A stretch of DNA of 64,000 nucleotides from Enterococcus silesiacus (GTDB lineage: Bacteria; Bacillota; Bacilli; Lactobacillales; Enterococcaceae): assembly GCA_001465115.1 (NCBI GenBank), contig CP013614.1, positions 3,534,001 through 3,598,000 on the forward strand. The letters are read 5' to 3'. Positions 60,432-64,000 of the stretch are shown piece by piece. The notes below the pieces were generated by a model. It was not told the origin of the DNA. It did not search any database and saw nothing but the letters and a program-made list of their open reading frames with translations. How positions within the stretch are numbered: position 1 is the first letter of the stretch; every line of letters begins with the position of its first letter. The translations under genes were made by a program, and so were the position numbers.

Positions 60432-61067
60432 TTATTCCGCCTCCCTTAATGCTTTAGGCGTTAATTTTTTCTCCAACAGCCCAAGTAATAAGTCTGCTGC
60501 TAAAGCCAAAATAGTAACAGGGATCGTTCCAGCAAAAATTAAATCTGGCTGATAATTGTTTAACCCACTAAAGATAAAGTCGCCAAGTCCGCCGGCACCA
60601 ATATAAGAGGCCAACGTTGCCCAAGCAATAACATAGACTGCTGCTAGTCGAATCCCAGCCATGATCGTTGGCATTGCAATAGGCAATTCTACCATGAAAA
60701 TCGACTGGACATTAGTCATCCCCATTCCTTTGGCAGCATCTTTATAATCAGGACTAACTTCTTTGATCCCAATATACGTATTTCGTAAAATAGGTAACAA
60801 TGAGTAGATAAACAATGCGATGATTGCTGGAATTTTTCCAACACCAAAAATTGGAATCATCAACGCAAGTAATGCCAGAGAAGGAACGGTTTGTAACGCA
60901 CTAGTTAAACCAATGACAATGGCCGCTGTTCGTTTGGTTCTTGTCAATAAAATACCGATCGGGACGGCAAACAAAATCCCTAAAATGAGTGCTACACCAG
61001 AGATAAAAATATGTTCTCCGATTTTAGTAACAAGTTCATTTCCTCTTTCTAAAAGAAACTGATTCAT
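60432..61067 (-). CDS. opuCB: Osmoprotectant ABC transporter permease (OpuCB type)
   Basis: A 211-residue permease paralogous to the OpuCD product. EAA-type loop: [32 protein letters not shown] 61067 follows GGAGGTGTAAG on the minus strand. The frame is open 33 codons further upstream, but that part overlaps the end of opuCA and is basic and non-homologous, so it is excluded. Confidence 0.9.
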   Translation of the reverse strand: MNQFLLERGNELVTKIGEHIFISGVALILGILFAVPIGILLTRTKRTAAIVIGLTSALQTVPSLALLALMIPIFGVGKIPAIIALFIYSLLPILRNTYIGIKEVSPDYKDAAKGMGMTNVQSIFMVELPIAMPTIMAGIRLAAVYVIAWATLASYIGAGGLGDFIFSGLNNYQPDLIFAGTIPVTILALAADLLLGLLEKKLTPKALREAE

Positions 61068-61071
61068 TTTC

Positions 61072-62265
61072 TTACACCTCCGCTTGAGGTTTTGGGGCGT
61101 CAGTTGTTTCTGGTTCACTTGAAGCAGGAGTCGCCTCTTCTGTTTCTTCTTCACCCCAGATAACATCGTAAACGATATCTACTAAAGAAGCCCGCGTTAA
61201 AATACCAACGACTTTTTGTTGGTCGTCCACAACTGGCACGTATTTTAAACCGCGTTTCAAAATTCGTTGTAAGGTATCACGTAATAAAGAAGATTTTTTT
61301 ACAAAGAATACTTTTGGATTCATGATATCACTAACACTGGTTGCAGCTTTTCTACGGCGATCCAGCGTTTCGACATCGATAAAGCCTTTTAAGACACCTG
61401 TTCCATCAACAACTAGCAATGTATCAACACGTTTTTCTCTCATTAATTTGATTGCTTCAGATAGTGATTTTTCCGGTGTGATCGTAATTGCGTTGTTTAG
61501 CATCACTTCACCAACCGTAGTAATATCTGGTTTGGCTTGAATCAAGCGGTCTTCTCCAATCAATTCTTCAACAAACTCATTCACTGGGTGACGTAAAATA
61601 TTATCGGGTGTATCAAACTGAATGACTTTTCCTTCACTCATGATAGCAATTCGGTTGGCTAATTTTAATGCTTCGTCCATGTCATGTGTAACGAAAACAA
61701 TCGTTTTCCCTAAACGTTCTTGCAAATCTTTCACTAAATCTTGTAAAGAGTCTCTTGTAATCGGATCAAGCGCTCCGAACGGTTCATCCATCAAAATAAT
61801 ATCTTGATTTGCTGCAAGTGCTCGAACAACACCGATTCGTTGTTGTTGTCCACCGGAAAGCTCATTTGGATAACGATCCAGCATTTCTCTAGGTAATTCA
61901 ACTAGATCAATCATTTTTTCAGCAATTTTATTCCGTTCGTCTAGATCAACTTTTAATAGCTTTGGTACAAGTACGATATTTTCTCTGATTGTCATGTGCG
62001 GCATCAAGCCAATACTTTGAATGACATAACCAATTTTCCGGCGTAATTCGACCGGATTGATTGTTTGAATGTCCTCACCATTGATTAAGATTTTTCCTTT
62101 TGATGGATCAGTCATTCGATTGATCATTCGCATAGAGGTTGTTTTACCGCTACCACTGGTTCCGATAAAGCAGACAAATTCACCTTTATCAAAAGACAGA
62201 TTGATGTCATCTACAGCGATTTTACCGCCTTTGTAAATTTTTGAAACATGTTGAAATTCGATCAA
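61072..62265 (-). CDS. opuCA: Osmoprotectant ABC transporter ATPase with CBS domains (OpuCA type)
   Basis: A 397-residue ATPase. Walker [11 protein letters not shown], signature LSGGQQQR, Walker [14 protein letters not shown]-loop VTHDMDEAL. The C-terminal half has two CBS domains (about 250-370), which in OpuA/OpuC systems sense ionic strength or c-di-AMP, then a Glu/Pro/Thr-rich tail. TTG 62265 gives [14 protein letters not shown] and follows GGGGTGAG; GTG 62274 is an alternative. First gene of the four-gene operon. Confidence 0.92.
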   Translation of the reverse strand: MIEFQHVSKIYKGGKIAVDDINLSFDKGEFVCFIGTSGSGKTTSMRMINRMTDPSKGKILINGEDIQTINPVELRRKIGYVIQSIGLMPHMTIRENIVLVPKLLKVDLDERNKIAEKMIDLVELPREMLDRYPNELSGGQQQRIGVVRALAANQDIILMDEPFGALDPITRDSLQDLVKDLQERLGKTIVFVTHDMDEALKLANRIAIMSEGKVIQFDTPDNILRHPVNEFVEELIGEDRLIQAKPDITTVGEVMLNNAITITPEKSLSEAIKLMREKRVDTLLVVDGTGVLKGFIDVETLDRRRKAATSVSDIMNPKVFFVKKSSLLRDTLQRILKRGLKYVPVVDDQQKVVGILTRASLVDIVYDVIWGEEETEEATPASSEPETTDAPKPQAEV

Positions 62266-62306
62266 CTTTCTCACCCCAAATTCTTTTTTCTGTGTCTCAT
62301 TTTCTA

Positions 62307-62318
62307 ACTGACGTCAGT
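62307..62318. promoter_or_regulatory. 12-bp palindrome in the opuC leader
   Basis: ACTGACGTCAGT is a perfect palindrome between the opuC promoter and opuCA start, 27-53 bp downstream of the -10. It could be an operator; no regulator is assigned. Confidence 0.4.
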
Positions 62319-62344
62319 GTTTCCTACTAAATGTTTCTACTACT

Positions 62345-62373
62345 AGTATGCTACAAAACAGCGATTTCGACAA
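62345..62373 (-). promoter_or_regulatory. Promoter of the opuC operon
   Basis: On the minus strand TTGTCG (plus 62368-62373), a 17-bp spacer and CATACT (plus 62345-62350). Confidence 0.5.
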
Positions 62374-62485
62374 ATCAGATGTTTTTTTTGTTTTTTAAGG
62401 TCAAAAATAATGAAGGAATAGTGACATTTTAATACTAAATATAATGAAAAAGTCAGAGAAGATTTTTTGAACAACTATTATTCTA

Positions 62486-62514
62486 TTGACAATAGCTGGA
62501 AACCTTAGTATATT
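62486..62514 (+). promoter_or_regulatory. Promoter of the glycosyltransferase gene
   Basis: TTGACA (62486-62491), a 17-bp spacer and TATATT (62509-62514). Confidence 0.7.
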
Positions 62515-62567
62515 GTTGATTAGCTTCTACTATTTTATGAATAATAGAGAGTGAAAAGGAGAGCGTA

Positions 62568-64000
62568 ATGGAAAAATTTGGGTTAGGTTACTTGGTATTT
62601 AGTTTAAGTTATTTGTTTGTGTTTTATCTTATTTCGAAAAAAAAGGAAGATTATCGGAAATTTGTACTAACTGGTTTTGTGATGATCCAGTTTGTTTACT
62701 TAGTATGGCGATTTTTTTATACGATTCCTACTGGAAATGTTACCGAGCTGATTGCAGGAAGTCTATTGTATTTGGCAGAGTTTATGGGATTTATTCAGGC
62801 CTTTACTTTGGTTGTCTTGTTTTGGAAACCATATAAACGAACTGAAAAATCATTGGCTGAATTAAAAGAATTACCCACAGTCGATATTTTAATCGCTACA
62901 TATAATGAAAATATTGAGATCTTAGAAAGAACTGTTGTTGGGTGTTTATCGATTGATTATCCCAAAGAATTACTGAATATTTATCTTTGTGATGATGGGG
63001 ACCGCTCGATGGTGCGAAAGTTAGCTGAAAAACATCATGTAAAAGTTATTGCCCGTCCGACACATGAGCATGCTAAAGCAGGTAATCTGAACTATGCTTT
63101 AACGAAAACGAATGGAGAAATCATCGTAACGCAAGATGCCGATATGGTACCTAAGCGAGAATTTCTGGAACGGACGTTGGGCTATTTTGCAGAAGAAAAG
63201 GTAGGGTTTATTCAAACACCTCAGACATTTTTTAATTCAGATATCTTTCAGCATAATCTATATTTAGACAGTGAGATCAATAACGAACAAGACTTTTTTA
63301 TGCGTAGCTTAGAAGAGGGTAAAGATCAATTCAATGCGGTTCTTTATGTAGGAAGCAATGCATTGTTCAAGCGTAAGGCACTGGATTCGATTGGCGGATT
63401 TACAACAGGAGTGATCACAGAGGATATGGCTACAGGATTACTGTTGCAAAACAACGGCTGGCAAGGCGTGTTCGTCAATGAAGCCCTTGCTTCAGGTCTG
63501 TCACCAGAAACATTAGCAGATTATGTCAAACAGCGGGATCGCTGGGGACGAGGCAATGTGCAAGTTGCCAAAAAGTATACGTTGAAGAAGTTGAAGAATT
63601 TAACGTTTATTCAAAAATGGTTTTATCTGGATGGTGTGATGTATTGGTATTCTGGCATGTATAAATTGATTTATTTACTGTGCCCTTTTCTATATTTGGT
63701 TTTTAATATTTCAAGCTTGAAGACTACGCTACCACATCTAGTAGTTTTCTGGTTACCGGCATTTCTATCGGGGAGTTTGATGTATAAGTCCGTTGCTAGA
63801 AAAAAATACAATTCATTTATCAGTAATATTTATGAATTAGTTACTGCGCCGCAAGTTTCCTGGGCCGTTTGGAAAGAGACACTATTTAGTCCTAAAAAAA
63901 ATAAAAAATTTCATGTAACGATCAAAGGAATTCAAGGAGAAAAAGGCTATTTTGACTGGCGCAATTGTAAAGTTCAGATCTTATTATTGGCTGCAAATTG
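62568..64000 (+). CDS. Cellulose-synthase-like family 2 glycosyltransferase (partial, 5' part)
   Basis: At least 477 residues, running off the window. Two N-terminal membrane helices (about 5-22 and 32-50) and a third near 64-86 precede a GT-A domain. Catalytic features: VDILIATYNE, LCDDGDRSM (DDG), VTQDADMVP (DxD), VITEDMATG (TED), and QRDRWGRG (Q/RxxRW). Membrane helices resume at about 370. This is the BcsA/processive GT2 layout, so it probably makes and extrudes a beta-linked polysaccharide. ATG 62568 follows AAAGGAGAGCG. Product identity (cellulose or other glucan) is not decided. The window contains none of the downstream partners. Confidence 0.9.
   Translation, partial: MEKFGLGYLVFSLSYLFVFYLISKKKEDYRKFVLTGFVMIQFVYLVWRFFYTIPTGNVTELIAGSLLYLAEFMGFIQAFTLVVLFWKPYKRTEKSLAELKELPTVDILIATYNENIEILERTVVGCLSIDYPKELLNIYLCDDGDRSMVRKLAEKHHVKVIARPTHEHAKAGNLNYALTKTNGEIIVTQDADMVPKREFLERTLGYFAEEKVGFIQTPQTFFNSDIFQHNLYLDSEINNEQDFFMRSLEEGKDQFNAVLYVGSNALFKRKALDSIGGFTTGVITEDMATGLLLQNNGWQGVFVNEALASGLSPETLADYVKQRDRWGRGNVQVAKKYTLKKLKNLTFIQKWFYLDGVMYWYSGMYKLIYLLCPFLYLVFNISSLKTTLPHLVVFWLPAFLSGSLMYKSVARKKYNSFISNIYELVTAPQVSWAVWKETLFSPKKNKKFHVTIKGIQGEKGYFDWRNCKVQILLLAAN

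Noticed and set aside
61068..61166. 33-codon extension of OpuCB
   Set aside because: It overlaps the end of opuCA, is highly basic, and the true start has GGAGGTG before it.

Overview
The window looks like a chromosomal segment of an Enterococcus species. It has low G+C, strong AGGAGG-type ribosome sites with frequent TTG and GTG starts, a gls24 stress operon, a WxL-type surface protein, and the gene order ddl-murF-cshA-acpS-alr-mazF. I cannot name the species. No rRNA or tRNA genes, CRISPR array, prophage or insertion sequence was seen.

Layout. 1-0.7 kb: a minus-strand T-box leader whose target gene is not visible, plus the 3' end of an unidentified plus-strand ORF. 0.8-5.2 kb: a class-I amidotransferase-like hydrolase, an oligopeptide-binding lipoprotein and the amaP-DUF2273-gls24-glsB envelope-stress operon. 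5.5-12.2 kb: WxL-like surface protein, DUF960 protein, ribosomal protein L25 with a long leader containing an attenuator-like hairpin, an RsuA-type pseudouridine synthase, a YjjG-type HAD phosphatase, a GNAT acetyltransferase and uridine kinase. 12.4-20 kb: a two-component system, two FtsX-type ABC transporter pairs (one ATPase catalytically degenerate) and a membrane PASTA protein with no kinase domain, probably one envelope-sensing unit. 20.5-22.9 kb: an orphan MazF, a Gfo/Idh/MocA oxidoreductase, a candidate structured RNA and a 126-bp tandem repeat.

22.9-34.5 kb is the most unusual block. A PRD/EIIB regulator and a stand-alone PRD protein precede four genes of poorly understood families (SFCGS glycine-rich protein, DUF4312, DUF4311, DUF4310). 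These are followed by a PTS EIIC, a DUF871/MupG-like glycosidase, a metal-dependent amidohydrolase, a DgaE-type PLP ammonia-lyase, a DgaF-type aldolase and a PfkB sugar kinase. The order suggests uptake and stepwise breakdown of an amino-sugar or sugar-acid conjugate to pyruvate and glyceraldehyde 3-phosphate, with the SFCGS/DUF4310-4312 set as an uncharacterised accessory or transport module.

34.7-46 kb: a degenerate GyrB-like protein lacking ATP-site residues, YaiI/YqxD protein, Ddl, MurF, CshA, AcpS, Alr, a second MazF without MazE, a membrane/LysM pair and a signal peptidase I with a very basic N-terminal extension. 46-58.7 kb: an Mga-like regulator divergent from an NADH-oxidase-like flavoprotein lacking the redox cysteine, a YhgE/Pip membrane protein, a cation diffusion facilitator, a frameshifted MutS-family gene and a KimA-type potassium importer. 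58.8-62.3 kb: a minus-strand OpuC-type osmoprotectant ABC operon. 62.6-64 kb: the start of a cellulose-synthase-like glycosyltransferase that runs off the window. A family of about 115-bp imperfect palindromes sits in several intergenic gaps.
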